64,000 bases of DNA from JANOSH01 sp031415695. GTDB lineage: Bacteria > Actinomycetota > Acidimicrobiia > Acidimicrobiales > Ilumatobacteraceae. Shown here in pieces: positions 1 through 8,843 of this stretch (position 1 is its first letter; every line of letters begins with the position of its first letter). The DNA lies in the NCBI GenBank assembly GCA_031415695.1, contig JANOSH010000020.1:62001-126000 (forward strand). The letters are read 5' to 3'. The notes under the pieces were generated by a model. The model was not told the origin of the DNA. It saw only the letters and a list, made by a program, of their open reading frames with translations, and ran no database searches. Both the position numbers and the translations under genes were made by a program.

Positions 1-334
1 AATCCGGTGCCCACCCCGACAGCCGACCATGGGGCAAGATGTGATCGCGCAGATAGGCCGGACCCCACACATGGGCACCGAGGTCACCGCCCGACGGCGT
101 CGTATTGGCCAAAATCTGCGACGGGTGCAGCTGTATAAACGTGTACAGCATCAGCCCACCAACGACGAGGATCGAAAACCAGCGTTGGAGCCAGTTCCAG
201 TCGTCGTCGGTGTAGCGAGGCGACGGTGGCTCGGGTTCGGCCGTGTCGAGCGTTAAGTCAGTCGCAGGATCGGCCGAGAGCACATCGATGCTTCGCCAAC
301 CTGCAGCGTCCGACTCGTCCAGAAGGTCAGTCAT
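1..334 (-). CDS. Large membrane protein, 5' part only (6-pyruvoyl-tetrahydropterin synthase-related type)
   Basis: The gene runs off the left edge, so only about 111 N-terminal residues are visible. They comprise an acidic cytoplasmic head (MTDLLDESDAAGW), one hydrophobic segment (WFSILVVGGLMLYTFIQL), then an extracytoplasmic stretch with TPSGGDLGAHVWGPAYLRDH and LPHGRLSGWAPD. That GGD-GAH-WGPAYLRDH-LPHGRL-GW pattern is what I know from large actinobacterial multi-spanning proteins annotated as 6-pyruvoyl-tetrahydropterin synthase related, which resemble GT-C enzymes; their reaction is not established. The start is the ATG at 334; I see no good -10 box or SD before it. Family call moderate, coding call strong. 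Confidence 0.75.
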   Translation of the reverse strand, partial: MTDLLDESDAAGWRSIDVLSADPATDLTLDTAEPEPPSPRYTDDDWNWLQRWFSILVVGGLMLYTFIQLHPSQILANTTPSGGDLGAHVWGPAYLRDHILPHGRLSGWAPD

Positions 335-370
335 GGTGACCAAATGTTCCCATATCCGAGGTACTCCAAT

Positions 371-413
371 GGTTCAGGCGAAAAGTGGTTCAGGCGAAAA
401 GTGGTTCAGGCGA
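371..413. repeat. 16-bp tandem repeat, about 2.7 copies
   Basis: GGTTCAGGCGAAAAGT occurs at 371-386 and 387-402, followed by an 11-base partial copy from 403. The partial copy contains the stop codon of the downstream-reading CPBP gene (406-408), so the array looks like a duplication of that gene's 3' end into the spacer. Confidence 0.9.
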
Positions 414-1146
414 GCAGGAGCGCAATGGTGGTTGCTGCGTTGAACCCGACATGAATGAACACTGATGCCCCGAGTCGCTTGGTTTTGAGCGCCACGAATC
501 CGACAACCAGTCCAAACATCACGAGCGCAGGAAACTGCAGCGGCTGAAAGTGGCCAAACGCAAAAAGCACCGAGGCCAGGACCAATGCGATGGAGTCCTT
601 GTTCCTGGCCGTAAAGGACCGCAACACCAGACCTCGAAACAACAGCTCCTCGATGAGCGGTGCACCAATGACGAGCAAGATAAAAAGCACCGCAATACTG
701 GCCGGTCCACTTGCTCTATCAGTGATGCCTCGTGCCGGCTCATCGAGCCGGTCGATTTCGAACCAGCTGCTGGACGTTTGTTCGAATAGCCAGCGGTACA
801 ACGGCCCCAAGAGCCAGTAGAGCGCATCGACAAACACCACCTGGAGCACAACACCGGCTGGTATGCCAAGCACGTCAATCGCACGGAACCGAAGCCCGTA
901 ATCTTGTCGTAACGAACGGGTCCCCCACCATCTACTCGCTCCGAGCACCACGGCAAGGAAACACAGCCACAACACCGATTGCGTGGCGGCGAGCATCCAG
1001 ATGGGCCAGTTGTCAGGGTCGGTGTTGGCGTACCCGGACACAACCGTAAGCGCGCTTGACGCAATAACCGCACCCGACAGCGCTATGAGATAGCCAAAGA
1101 ACCCAACCCCAGGATGAAAGTGATGATCCTCGGGAGCCGGCCGCAT
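406..1146 (-). CDS. CPBP family intramembrane metalloprotease
   Basis: A 246-residue, strongly hydrophobic protein. The three signatures of the CPBP (Abi/Rce1-like) family are visible near the C terminus: EELLFRG (Glu-Glu plus Arg), FAFGHF (second-motif His) and FIHVGFNA (third-motif His and Asn). These residues form the presumed membrane-embedded metal site. Bacterial members process membrane proteins or modify exported peptides; the substrate here cannot be told. The start ATG at 1146 lies 9 bases after a TAGTAT box, consistent with a leaderless transcript. Only 36 bases separate it from the DUF3499 gene upstream. Confidence 0.88.
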   Translation of the reverse strand: MRPAPEDHHFHPGVGFFGYLIALSGAVIASSALTVVSGYANTDPDNWPIWMLAATQSVLWLCFLAVVLGASRWWGTRSLRQDYGLRFRAIDVLGIPAGVVLQVVFVDALYWLLGPLYRWLFEQTSSSWFEIDRLDEPARGITDRASGPASIAVLFILLVIGAPLIEELLFRGLVLRSFTARNKDSIALVLASVLFAFGHFQPLQFPALVMFGLVVGFVALKTKRLGASVFIHVGFNAATTIALLLA

Positions 1147-1155
1147 ATCGGGCGG

Positions 1156-1161
1156 ATACTA
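1156..1161 (-). promoter_or_regulatory. -10 box (TAGTAT) of the CPBP protease gene
   Basis: TAGTAT on the minus strand, 9 bases before the ATG at 1146; predicts a leaderless transcript. Confidence 0.55.
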
Positions 1162-1182
1162 CCGCGCCATGCCGAGATCCTT

Positions 1183-1413
1183 TCAGCCGTTCAGTGCCCA
1201 CTGCAGCGTTGGAACAAGGCGAAGCCCTCGACGATCATCAAGCCTCCAGCCGTGAGGCACGCTGATTCGTGAACCGTGACGAGCACACAGGTCATAGCCG
1301 TGAGGGTCACGAACCGCACTCAGTTCGTCGAGCCAGGCCACACCCTTTGCGTACTGGTAGGTGAGAGTAGCCGAGGCAGGCTCGGCACAGGTCGGTCGGC
1401 AGCACTGGCGCAT
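1183..1413 (-). CDS. DUF3499 family protein
   Basis: A 76-residue protein with MRQCCRPTCAEPASATLTYQ, then DPHGYDLCARHG and a PHGWRL segment. This is the pattern of DUF3499, a small actinobacterial family with CxxxxC and CxxH pairs that could bind a metal; function unknown. In many actinobacteria it lies near whiB, GT2 and DUF5719 genes, and the GT2/DUF5719 pair is close by here on the same strand beyond ftsH. The ATG at 1413 is preferred to an in-frame TTG at 1419 because a TACCGT box ends 8 bases before it. Confidence 0.85.
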   Translation of the reverse strand: MRQCCRPTCAEPASATLTYQYAKGVAWLDELSAVRDPHGYDLCARHGSRISVPHGWRLDDRRGLRLVPTLQWALNG

Positions 1414-1421
1414 AACCAAAA

Positions 1422-1427
1422 ACGGTA
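1422..1427 (-). promoter_or_regulatory. -10 box (TACCGT) of the DUF3499 gene
   Basis: Minus-strand TACCGT ending 8 bases before the ATG at 1413. It supports the shorter start and a leaderless mRNA. Confidence 0.55.
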
Positions 1428-1502
1428 ACTATGCCCGGGCCTCCGATGGTGGATACTCGGCACCGGTAGGTCGGCCGCTCGCGAAATGTGACGCGAGCGC
1501 CG

Positions 1503-1508
1503 TAGCAT
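1503..1508 (+). promoter_or_regulatory. -10 box (TAGCAT) of ftsH
   Basis: TAGCAT with a 7-base gap to the ATG at 1516 and no SD in the gap, so the transcript should begin at or next to the start codon. Confidence 0.6.
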
Positions 1509-1515
1509 AGACGCG

Positions 1516-3465
1516 ATGAGTAATCTCCCTCCGCCCCCGCCTCCCCCACCGCCCGCCGGTCGCGGTCCGGTAGTCCCCGCGCCACCGTCGCCCTCGGGCG
1601 ACAAGCCCCGGCGATCATTCAAGCCGTCCGGAGCGCAGGTTCCCCGATGGATCATGTGGGTTGCCCTCGGCGTTCTCGTTGCCTTGCTCCTCGGCTCTCA
1701 GTTTATTCAGACCGGTAAGCCACGAGAGATCTCGTACAGCGAATTCATTGTTCAGGTGCAAGATGGCCGCGTCGAATCCTTCAAATTCAACAATGCCACC
1801 AGCACCATCACGGGCACACTGAAGAACGGTGAAGACATCATCACCGGCGGCTACGTGCAATTCTCCGAAGCGGATCTAGCGCTGATTCGAGCCGCAGGTG
1901 TGAAAGAAGAGCCGTTCACGCCAACGCCGGGCTTCCTGAGCAGTTGGCTTCCAATTCTGCTGCCGTTTGTCCTCATCATTGGATTCCTTATGTGGATGCA
2001 GCGACGAGCTCAGGGTCAAATGGGCAACGTCATGTCCATCGGTAGAAGCAGGGCTAAGGCGTATGTTGCCGACAAGCCGTCGACCACCTTCGCCGACGTC
2101 GCCGGATACGAAGGTGTCAAACAGGAAATCCGCGAGGTCGTCGACTTTTTGCGGATGCCCGAGCGATTCAAGGAAATTGGCGCACGAATCCCTAAGGGAA
2201 TCTTGCTTGTCGGCCCTCCCGGCACGGGCAAGACGTTGTTTGCTCGCGCTGTGGCCGGGGAAGCTGGTGTTGGTTTCTTGTCGGTAACCGGATCTGACTT
2301 TATGGAGATGTTCGTCGGCGTCGGCGCGAGCCGTGTCCGCGATCTCTTCCAAACGGCCCGAAAGATGGGCCGCGCTATCATCTTCGTCGACGAGATCGAT
2401 TCCATCGGGCGCAAACGTGGTGCCGGGTTGGGCGGTGGCCACGACGAACGTGAGCAGACTCTCAACCAGATGCTGTCAGAGATGGACGGGTTCGAGACTA
2501 GCGAAGGTATCGTCATTTTGGCGGCCACCAACCGGCCCGACATCCTCGATCCTGCACTGCTCCGGCCCGGCCGTTTCGACCGCATGGTCGTCGTGCCGCT
2601 ACCCGAGTTCAGCGAGCGGCTAGCTATCCTTCAGGTTCACAGTCGCGACAAACGCATGGGTCCCGACGTCGACCTCGAGATCATGGCCCGAGCCACGCCC
2701 GGCATGAGCGGTGCCGACCTCGCCAACCTTGTCAACGAGGCCGCCCTTGTCGCCGTTCGACGCGGCAGCAAGCAGATTGAACGAATGGACTTCGAATCAG
2801 CACGAGACCGCGTTGTGCTCGGCGCACGGCGCGAGAGCTTAGTTCTGTCGGCCGAGGAACGTCGGGCTACCGCCTACCACGAGGGAGGGCACGCCATTCT
2901 GGCCGTCGTTCTTCCCCACGGCGACCCACTGCACAAGGTCACGATTCTTCCTCGTGGTATGGCCCTCGGTGTCACTTGGAGCCTCCCGCAAGAACGGCAC
3001 ACGTACTCCAAGGAGTACTTCGAGGACACCATTTGCAAGGCCATGGGTGGCCGGGTGGCCGAAAAGCTGGTGTTCGGCAATCTCAACAGTGGAGCAGCCA
3101 ACGACTTAGAGCAAGCCACCAGCATCGCTCGCCGCATGGTGCGTGAGTGGGGTATGAGCGACAAGGTCGGCCCCATGGCATGGTCCGGACAAGGCCAGGT
3201 CTTCTTGGGCGAAGATCTTATGACCAGCGGTCGCGAGTACTCCGACGAGACCGCACGAATGGTCGACACCGAAATCGAACGCATCTTGCGTGACCAAGAA
3301 ACGCGGGCGTTGGAGCTCATCACCCATCATCGTCACGGTCTCGATCTCATCGCCGAAGCACTTCTCGAACACGAAACGGTCGACGGCAACGATGTTGCGA
3401 TTCTGATTCAGAGGGCGCTCGACGAAACCACGACGGTTGAGTCGAGTTCGCCAGCCTCAGCCTGA
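1516..3465 (+). CDS. ftsH: ATP-dependent zinc metalloprotease FtsH
   Basis: A 649-residue membrane-anchored AAA+ protease that degrades misfolded and regulatory membrane proteins. Order: a Pro-rich cytoplasmic N terminus (runs of Pro at residues 5-15), TM1 near residues 50-65, a periplasmic domain, TM2 near 140-160, then the AAA module with Walker A (GPPGTGKT), Walker B (IIFVDEID) and the second region of homology (ATNRPDILDPALLRPGRFDR), and the M41 protease domain with HEGGH as the zinc motif. Length and order are normal for the family. It converges with the thioredoxin gene, overlapping it by 9 bases at the 3' ends. Confidence 0.98.
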   Translation: MSNLPPPPPPPPPAGRGPVVPAPPSPSGDKPRRSFKPSGAQVPRWIMWVALGVLVALLLGSQFIQTGKPREISYSEFIVQVQDGRVESFKFNNATSTITGTLKNGEDIITGGYVQFSEADLALIRAAGVKEEPFTPTPGFLSSWLPILLPFVLIIGFLMWMQRRAQGQMGNVMSIGRSRAKAYVADKPSTTFADVAGYEGVKQEIREVVDFLRMPERFKEIGARIPKGILLVGPPGTGKTLFARAVAGEAGVGFLSVTGSDFMEMFVGVGASRVRDLFQTARKMGRAIIFVDEIDSIGRKRGAGLGGGHDEREQTLNQMLSEMDGFETSEGIVILAATNRPDILDPALLRPGRFDRMVVVPLPEFSERLAILQVHSRDKRMGPDVDLEIMARATPGMSGADLANLVNEAALVAVRRGSKQIERMDFESARDRVVLGARRESLVLSAEERRATAYHEGGHAILAVVLPHGDPLHKVTILPRGMALGVTWSLPQERHTYSKEYFEDTICKAMGGRVAEKLVFGNLNSGAANDLEQATSIARRMVREWGMSDKVGPMAWSGQGQVFLGEDLMTSGREYSDETARMVDTEIERILRDQETRALELITHHRHGLDLIAEALLEHETVDGNDVAILIQRALDETTTVESSSPASA

Positions 3466-3900
3466 TCCGCAGTCGGGGAGGTCAGTGCCCCCACGGGCTG
3501 CAGCAACACCCGCCCACAGATCAGTAGCGCTGACAGGCCCTACCCAGTGGGCAACAACTACTCCGTCTGTGCCGGCAACAACTGTTGTCGGCACAGCGTC
3601 GATTGCGTATCTACGATGCAGGTCGGGGCGCTGGGCTATCTCGGCAACCTCGACGGCCACATGAGGGGAGGCAAGGACCCGGATCTTGTCGGCCATCGCA
3701 GAACATGTGTCGCACGTGGCTGACGAAAACAACACGACAAGCCACGGAAACTCTGGGCTCGTGAAATCGTTTCGGTCGAGTTGGACGGGAACCGACCACG
3801 CTGGTTGGGTCGGTGCGTCGGTGCGTCGGCGTCGCTGAAGCAACGCCGCGATGAGCAGCGCCACGACAAGCAGCACCGGGACGATCGCAACGCGAGTCAC
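3457..3900 (-). CDS. Membrane-anchored thioredoxin-like protein
   Basis: A 147-residue protein: one N-terminal TM (VAIVPVLLVVALLIAALL), a short Arg-rich linker, then a thioredoxin fold with SSATCDTCSAM (CxxC redox pair) and the cis-proline region VPTTVVAGTDG. It probably acts outside the membrane in thiol exchange. Its start overlaps the DUF5719 stop by 4 bases (ATGA type), so it is translationally coupled as the last gene of the GT2/DUF5719/thioredoxin operon. Confidence 0.85.
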   Translation of the reverse strand: MTRVAIVPVLLVVALLIAALLQRRRRTDAPTQPAWSVPVQLDRNDFTSPEFPWLVVLFSSATCDTCSAMADKIRVLASPHVAVEVAEIAQRPDLHRRYAIDAVPTTVVAGTDGVVVAHWVGPVSATDLWAGVAAARGGTDLPDCGSG

Positions 3901-5351
3901 CCGATCATCGGCAAGCCGAGCGTCGCCGACCAGCCAGCCGGCGAGTTGACCATACGTTCCACGATGAGTGCTCCAGCACCCTCGACCACAAGTGATTGGC
4001 CAACAGACAGTCCCGTAATTGGTACCGACACGACAGCACCTGCGGGAAGCTTAACGCTCTCGAAACCAGCGACCGCAACGGGTCCTGCTGCGCCGACCGT
4101 CTTGACCGAAAAGGTCGTTGGAACGCCCGTCGAGTTGAGAACATCGATTCGACCCGTTGCTCCTGTCGGCACACCAATGGGGAAGTACCAGGTTTCCGCC
4201 GCCAGTCGCGAGCCCAATTGAACTGTCGTGAACACCACGCCCTTGAGCGTGTAGTCGAGCACCCGTTCAGCCACAATCAACTCGTCAGCGGTCACCGAGA
4301 CATTGAACTGGCCGGCAGGCGCAATCGAGGCGACGTCGGCAATGGCCGACGAATTAGCGGGCACGGTCAAGGTGAGCGGGGTCGGCACCGCTCCCGGGGG
4401 CGTACCGGACGTTGCCGCCGTCGCGTCGGACTCCAAGAGCACTGTAATCGCTATTTGGGCTTCGTTGTCCCCCGGATTGAAGATGGCTATGCGTTCAGCT
4501 GATGGCACATCAGTTGGGGCAGCGACCGGTCGTTGACCTGCCACGAACCGCCAAGCGCTCGCCCCGGCCGGAGAACCAAGCCCGCTGGTTAGACCCCGGC
4601 GACCGCTGTCGCCGCCGGTAAAGCTCTGAAGCCGTCCGGCGATGATCGAACCCTGACGGACACTCGCCTTGACCGAGACCGATGCCTTTCGCTGGATAAC
4701 TAGCCCAACATCAATTCTGGCAAGAGATCGAGGAGGCACCACGCGACCTTCGAATTTTTTGGAAATTCGAGGTCCGTCCTCGTCGGCGAAGGCCAAATCC
4801 ACAATGGCTTCCGCTGGATATGGGTTGAAGAGCAGAATGTTGAGCGATGCATCCGAGCGGGTGGACCCGTCCGCGAACAGCCAGAGGTCGGATGGCTCGG
4901 TCGTGCACGCTGCAACCGAGGAGCCAGCCGGCGTGACGGATGTCTGTTCTACCGCAATGGATCCACCGGCGACTTCGATCATCGCGGCAGCCACCGCTCC
5001 GGGGGCAATGTCGGCAGCGACGAGTTCAATTCGCCCCCGTTGCCCGAGCGCCACAACCTTACGAACCGAGGCACCGCCGACGGGTACAACGGTCACGGAC
5101 GCGTCGACGGGTGAATCGGTGAGGTTGGCGAGCGTGAACGAACCCGTTTCGCCCGATGCGCCCGATGCTGGTACACCGGGGCAGTACCAGGTGGTGCTGA
5201 GCGATTCCCTCGTTGAAATCAATGGTTGGATGGGAGACGGAATGGTGACGAGGCGCGCCGTCGTAGGGCGCACAGCCACGCTATCGAGCGCGAATCCGGC
5301 TACAACCGCGCCAGCGAGAACGGCGATGCCTACGGGGCGAGCGAGCCTCAT
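3897..5351 (-). CDS. DUF5719 family secreted protein
   Basis: A 484-residue protein with an N-terminal signal or anchor segment (VGIAVLAGAVVAGFALDSVA) followed by beta-rich, Ala/Val/Gly-rich sequence rich in LNxTxxP-like and NPGDNEAQI-like turns. DUF5719 proteins sit directly downstream of a large GT2 gene in many actinobacteria and are thought to be envelope proteins; no biochemical role is known to me. It overlaps both neighbours by 4 bases, so GT2, DUF5719 and thioredoxin are likely made from one message at fixed ratio. Confidence 0.85.
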   Translation of the reverse strand: MRLARPVGIAVLAGAVVAGFALDSVAVRPTTARLVTIPSPIQPLISTRESLSTTWYCPGVPASGASGETGSFTLANLTDSPVDASVTVVPVGGASVRKVVALGQRGRIELVAADIAPGAVAAAMIEVAGGSIAVEQTSVTPAGSSVAACTTEPSDLWLFADGSTRSDASLNILLFNPYPAEAIVDLAFADEDGPRISKKFEGRVVPPRSLARIDVGLVIQRKASVSVKASVRQGSIIAGRLQSFTGGDSGRRGLTSGLGSPAGASAWRFVAGQRPVAAPTDVPSAERIAIFNPGDNEAQIAITVLLESDATAATSGTPPGAVPTPLTLTVPANSSAIADVASIAPAGQFNVSVTADELIVAERVLDYTLKGVVFTTVQLGSRLAAETWYFPIGVPTGATGRIDVLNSTGVPTTFSVKTVGAAGPVAVAGFESVKLPAGAVVSVPITGLSVGQSLVVEGAGALIVERMVNSPAGWSATLGLPMIG

Positions 5352-8300
5352 TCTTGGTCACCATCTCGATCAGACACCCAGACCACGTCATCCGGAGCCT
5401 CCGTTGGCACCTCGCCGGGAAAGACCCGAGTCAAGTCGAGAACGGGTGCCTCGTCCACGTCGTACAAACCCGAACGGGCCACGTCATCGATCTGTAAGCC
5501 GTCGACACCGACCGACTTGGGCTGACGACGATTACGAGCCAGCCACACGGCCCCGCCGCACAACATGAGTTGGGCCAACACGAATAGTCGTCGGTTGGCG
5601 TCGGTGCGGTAGCTCAAGCGAGCCGGGCCGCCAACAGCGTCATACGAACTCGCCCAACCGAAGGCCGGCTTGGATACCGCCGTGGCTCCTTTTTGCACGA
5701 GCGACCAGCGGGGGTCGGGATTGAGCGACACAAAGAGCTTCCCGGCCTCAAGGCTCCCGCTGAACGACTGGGCGTTAAGCGAAACGTCTAGCAGTGCTGC
5801 GGTACTGCCCGATAGGTCTGATCGGACAAGGTCGGCCATGCCGTCGGCGGTACTTGCCTGTGTGGCAGCCGTGCTCAGCTGAGCTCGAACGGGCACAAAG
5901 GACAGGTTTTCGAAGATACGGATCGTGTCACTTCCCGAGACAATTTCACGAAGGTCCAACTGGTTGTGCAGAACCGTCTCGAGGCCGTCGGGAATAACCG
6001 CGACGTCGCCGTTTGGAAGCGTTCTCGGCAGGATCACATAGCGGATGCCGGCGGGTCCCAACAGCCGTCCAAGCCGGTTGGACAGACCGTCACTCACCGC
6101 TCGTAGCGCCTGGGCGACGCTGTCCTCGGCTCGGCCCGGCTGAGATTCCCACGCGTCATCGATCAGTGGTGAGATGCCATAGGTCAAGGAAAACGCGAAT
6201 CCATCGACTAGGGGCCAGCCACGACCGGGTACTGCTTCGGCTTCGCCGACCCAGAGACTGCGGTAGGTGCTGGGGTCGTCCTCAAAGCGCAACGACCTCA
6301 GCGCAGCTCCTGCGTCACGCGTGGGCATACCCCATCGGCCATTTGTCACCGGTGTCAACCCGGGTGCTAAGCCAACTCCGAGCGCCAATGTGGCGCCAAC
6401 CAGAACCGGTTGGCGCCAGCTGAGCGTGCGCTCACGAATATCACTCGTGAAGGCACAGGCACCGAGCCCAGCGAGCAACGCAACTCCCACCGCCCCGGGC
6501 ACTAGCAACGCTTCAAGTTCACCGTTGACCAACGGTACGTGCCCTCTGGACCCGGCCCACGCCATGGCGCTGGATGCGATGGCAAGCGCTGCTGCTCGTA
6601 AGGCCCAAGCGAGTCGCCAACCATCGGCGATGAGAAGTGTAAGGGCCGCAGCACCAACGACGAGAAGTCCGCCCAGTCGCCACCCCGCAGACGAACTCGA
6701 CAGCCGTAGCGCGTCGATCCAGCGCAACGACGACGCGAGATGCAACGCACGGTTCGAATGCAAAAGGCCATGGGCTGACAGTGTCCACGGGAGATGTAGC
6801 AACACGGCTCCAGCCGCCGCGCCGAGTCCGGTGGTAAGAACTCGCAGGGCCGAGCGCCGCCCTCCGGTGACCGTAATCGCGACGAACAAGGCGATCGTGA
6901 CGCTCACATCGATAGCCAAAATTACGGGACTAAACGAAGCCACGGCCGCCACAACCAGCGCGATGCGCGCTACGAACGAATATTGGGGTACTGCTGGCCA
7001 GGACCGCGAGCCATTGAACGGCACGAGCCCCGAAGCACGCACGAGCCAACTGACAATCCACGGCAGCGCACCGTAGACAAGCGCGCCACCCCAACGTGCA
7101 GCTTCGAATCCTTGGGCTGCCAACGGGATGAGGGCGTAAACCACCACGCTGATGAACCGCGCTCGAGCGTCATTGAACGGCCGACAAAGGCGCCACATCC
7201 CAAGCCAACCAAACAACAGTGGACCAATCATCAGGACAGTTCGAGCAAGCCCCTCCTTGCCCAAGAAGACCCCAGACACCACTGCTGCCACTCCGACTCC
7301 CGATGGCGATGCGGTGGTTTGCCCCATGCCGTGGGTACGCCAACCCGACCAATAACTTGACAGCAGCGCACGGGTAGCGGGTAAAGAAGGTAGTAGGCGT
7401 CCAATGACCGGCGCCCGGCCAGTCAGCACATCACGCGCGCCAACTCCCAGGAAAGCGAACAGCAACCCCCATACCGCTAGGTTCGCCCAGTTCGACGTGC
7501 GTCGGAGATCGGCGAGAACGGATCGGCTCGATGACGCTAGTTTTTCCGAGAGCGCTTTTCGCGAGCGTCCCCTGATGAATGCCGAAGCGCGAGCGCTACC
7601 TCGTTGTTGTAGGCGCCTGACATCGCTATCGCCAACTTGGCGCAGGGCACGGGTCGACGCTCGCTTTCGGGCCAAACTCCCGATTCGCGAACCATTCCAA
7701 AGCAACGCCGACAGCAGCGCAAGTGCACGCCGAGGTCGCCCCGCAACGACATTGGCAATGGCCGACACGACCGTGACGACTGCTAGTTGAGGGATGATGC
7801 GAACGAGGTGGGCGCCGCTGTAGTTGCCGAGCACAGCGCGGATTCGGTTCCTCTCGGCCCGATGGTCGGTATCAACAGCGGTCCGATCGCGTCCAGATCG
7901 GTGCTTGCCCACAGCCGCGGGGACTATCAGGACCCGAGCTCCGGACAGATGGGCTCGCCAACACAGATCGAGGTCGTCGTTCGGTCCAATCATTTCCTCG
8001 TCGAAACCACCGAGGGCACGAAAAAGGTCACTACGGATCAGCAGGCAGGCGGACGACACAAAGAAGCGATCAGCCACTGCATCGTGCTGTTCTTGATCGA
8101 GTTCACCAGGCTCGAAAGGCAGCATTGAGTCACCAAATTTGTCGACCAGGAATCCGACGTCGCTGAGGAGGTTCGGCTGATCCCAGTCGACCAACTTGGG
8201 CGCAGCAACACCCACATTTGAACGGTATGCCTCCTCTAGCAGCAACCGAATCGCATCGGGCGCGAGTGAAATGTCATCGTGAACAAACGCCAGAAAACCT

Positions 8301-8560
8301 GAGCCGGTGACGAACTTGAGTGCATCGTTACATGCAGCGGCGAAGCTCTCAGACCTTCCTGGACGAACGAACGAACCCGGAATGAGGTGCTCGACTCGGG
8401 CGGCTAAGTCGGCGTCGCCCGCGGTGTCGAGCACAAGACACCGCACATTTGGGTAATCCTGCGCAGCGAGGGATGCAAGGGTTTCGTCGAACCAAGGGCC
8501 TGGACGGTGCGCAACTACTACAGCAACGACCGGAGGCGCTTGTTGTTGGAGGTCAGTCAC
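5348..8560 (-). CDS. Large GT2 glycosyltransferase with multi-TM and extracytoplasmic regions
   Basis: A 1,070-residue protein. Residues ~10-250 form a family 2 glycosyltransferase (VVVAHRPGPWFDETLASLAA at the start; FVHDDISLAPDA as the DxD-like site; GPNDDLDLCWRAHL later). Residues ~340-720 contain many hydrophobic segments, ~720-1000 an extracytoplasmic portion, and one last TM lies near 1010-1030 before an acidic tail. This architecture recurs in actinobacteria next to DUF5719 and probably builds an envelope glycan; the donor and acceptor are unknown. The GTG start at 8560 has a TACCCT box 9 bases upstream. It heads the operon. Confidence 0.88.
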   Translation of the reverse strand: MTDLQQQAPPVVAVVVAHRPGPWFDETLASLAAQDYPNVRCLVLDTAGDADLAARVEHLIPGSFVRPGRSESFAAACNDALKFVTGSGFLAFVHDDISLAPDAIRLLLEEAYRSNVGVAAPKLVDWDQPNLLSDVGFLVDKFGDSMLPFEPGELDQEQHDAVADRFFVSSACLLIRSDLFRALGGFDEEMIGPNDDLDLCWRAHLSGARVLIVPAAVGKHRSGRDRTAVDTDHRAERNRIRAVLGNYSGAHLVRIIPQLAVVTVVSAIANVVAGRPRRALALLSALLWNGSRIGSLARKRASTRALRQVGDSDVRRLQQRGSARASAFIRGRSRKALSEKLASSSRSVLADLRRTSNWANLAVWGLLFAFLGVGARDVLTGRAPVIGRLLPSLPATRALLSSYWSGWRTHGMGQTTASPSGVGVAAVVSGVFLGKEGLARTVLMIGPLLFGWLGMWRLCRPFNDARARFISVVVYALIPLAAQGFEAARWGGALVYGALPWIVSWLVRASGLVPFNGSRSWPAVPQYSFVARIALVVAAVASFSPVILAIDVSVTIALFVAITVTGGRRSALRVLTTGLGAAAGAVLLHLPWTLSAHGLLHSNRALHLASSLRWIDALRLSSSSAGWRLGGLLVVGAAALTLLIADGWRLAWALRAAALAIASSAMAWAGSRGHVPLVNGELEALLVPGAVGVALLAGLGACAFTSDIRERTLSWRQPVLVGATLALGVGLAPGLTPVTNGRWGMPTRDAGAALRSLRFEDDPSTYRSLWVGEAEAVPGRGWPLVDGFAFSLTYGISPLIDDAWESQPGRAEDSVAQALRAVSDGLSNRLGRLLGPAGIRYVILPRTLPNGDVAVIPDGLETVLHNQLDLREIVSGSDTIRIFENLSFVPVRAQLSTAATQASTADGMADLVRSDLSGSTAALLDVSLNAQSFSGSLEAGKLFVSLNPDPRWSLVQKGATAVSKPAFGWASSYDAVGGPARLSYRTDANRRLFVLAQLMLCGGAVWLARNRRQPKSVGVDGLQIDDVARSGLYDVDEAPVLDLTRVFPGEVPTEAPDDVVWVSDRDGDQE

Positions 8561-8569
8561 GATTGCATG

Positions 8570-8575
8570 AGGGTA
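8570..8575 (-). promoter_or_regulatory. -10 box (TACCCT) of the GT2 operon
   Basis: Minus-strand TACCCT, 9 bases before the GTG at 8560, no SD between; a leaderless start for the three-gene operon. Confidence 0.5.
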
Positions 8576-8609
8576 CTCGGCGACTGACCCTCATTTCTTG
8601 ACACCTGGA

Positions 8610-8615
8610 TATCCT
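8610..8615 (+). promoter_or_regulatory. -10 box (TATCCT) of the small helical protein gene
   Basis: TATCCT followed by 6 bases and the ATG at 8622. This picks 8622 over the in-frame TTG at 8598 and supports the gene being real. Confidence 0.5.
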
Positions 8616-8621
8616 GACGAG

Positions 8622-8843
8622 ATGTTCGACGCACCCACTCCTGCCGACGAAGCCAGGCAACGCACGGTCGATGCACTCTACGTGGCGGTCGGCTGCACGA
8701 TTCTCACGTTTCAGCGGCTGCAGGTGCGCCGCCGCGAGTTCGAGCGTTCCTTTGGCCCCGCCACATTGCCGAACGTTGCAGCTCATCTCGACGTTCTCCT
8801 CGACAAGTTCGTGTCACGCCCGCTCGGGGAAAACCCCAAGTAG
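8622..8843 (+). CDS. Small helical protein of unknown function
   Basis: A 73-residue, mostly alpha-helical protein: MFDAPTPADEARQRTVDALY, then a weakly hydrophobic VAVGCTILTFQRLQVRRREF helix, then AAHLDVLLDKFV. The pattern AVG-x-LxFQR-QVRRRE resembles short actinobacterial proteins sometimes described as phasin- or granule-associated-like; I cannot assign a function. The leaderless-type -10 box, the reading-frame quality and the tail-to-tail 30-base overlap with the SpoIID gene support a real gene. Confidence 0.62.
   Translation: MFDAPTPADEARQRTVDALYVAVGCTILTFQRLQVRRREFERSFGPATLPNVAAHLDVLLDKFVSRPLGENPK

Noticed and set aside
4669..5568. Plus-strand open frame of ~300 codons
   Set aside because: Lies antisense across DUF5719 and the GT2 3' end; Ser/Thr/Arg-rich shadow composition and no start signals.
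8553..8786. Minus-strand small open frame upstream of the GT2 gene
   Set aside because: The plus-strand frame at 8622-8843 has the better start signal and composition, and the GT2 promoter lies inside this frame.
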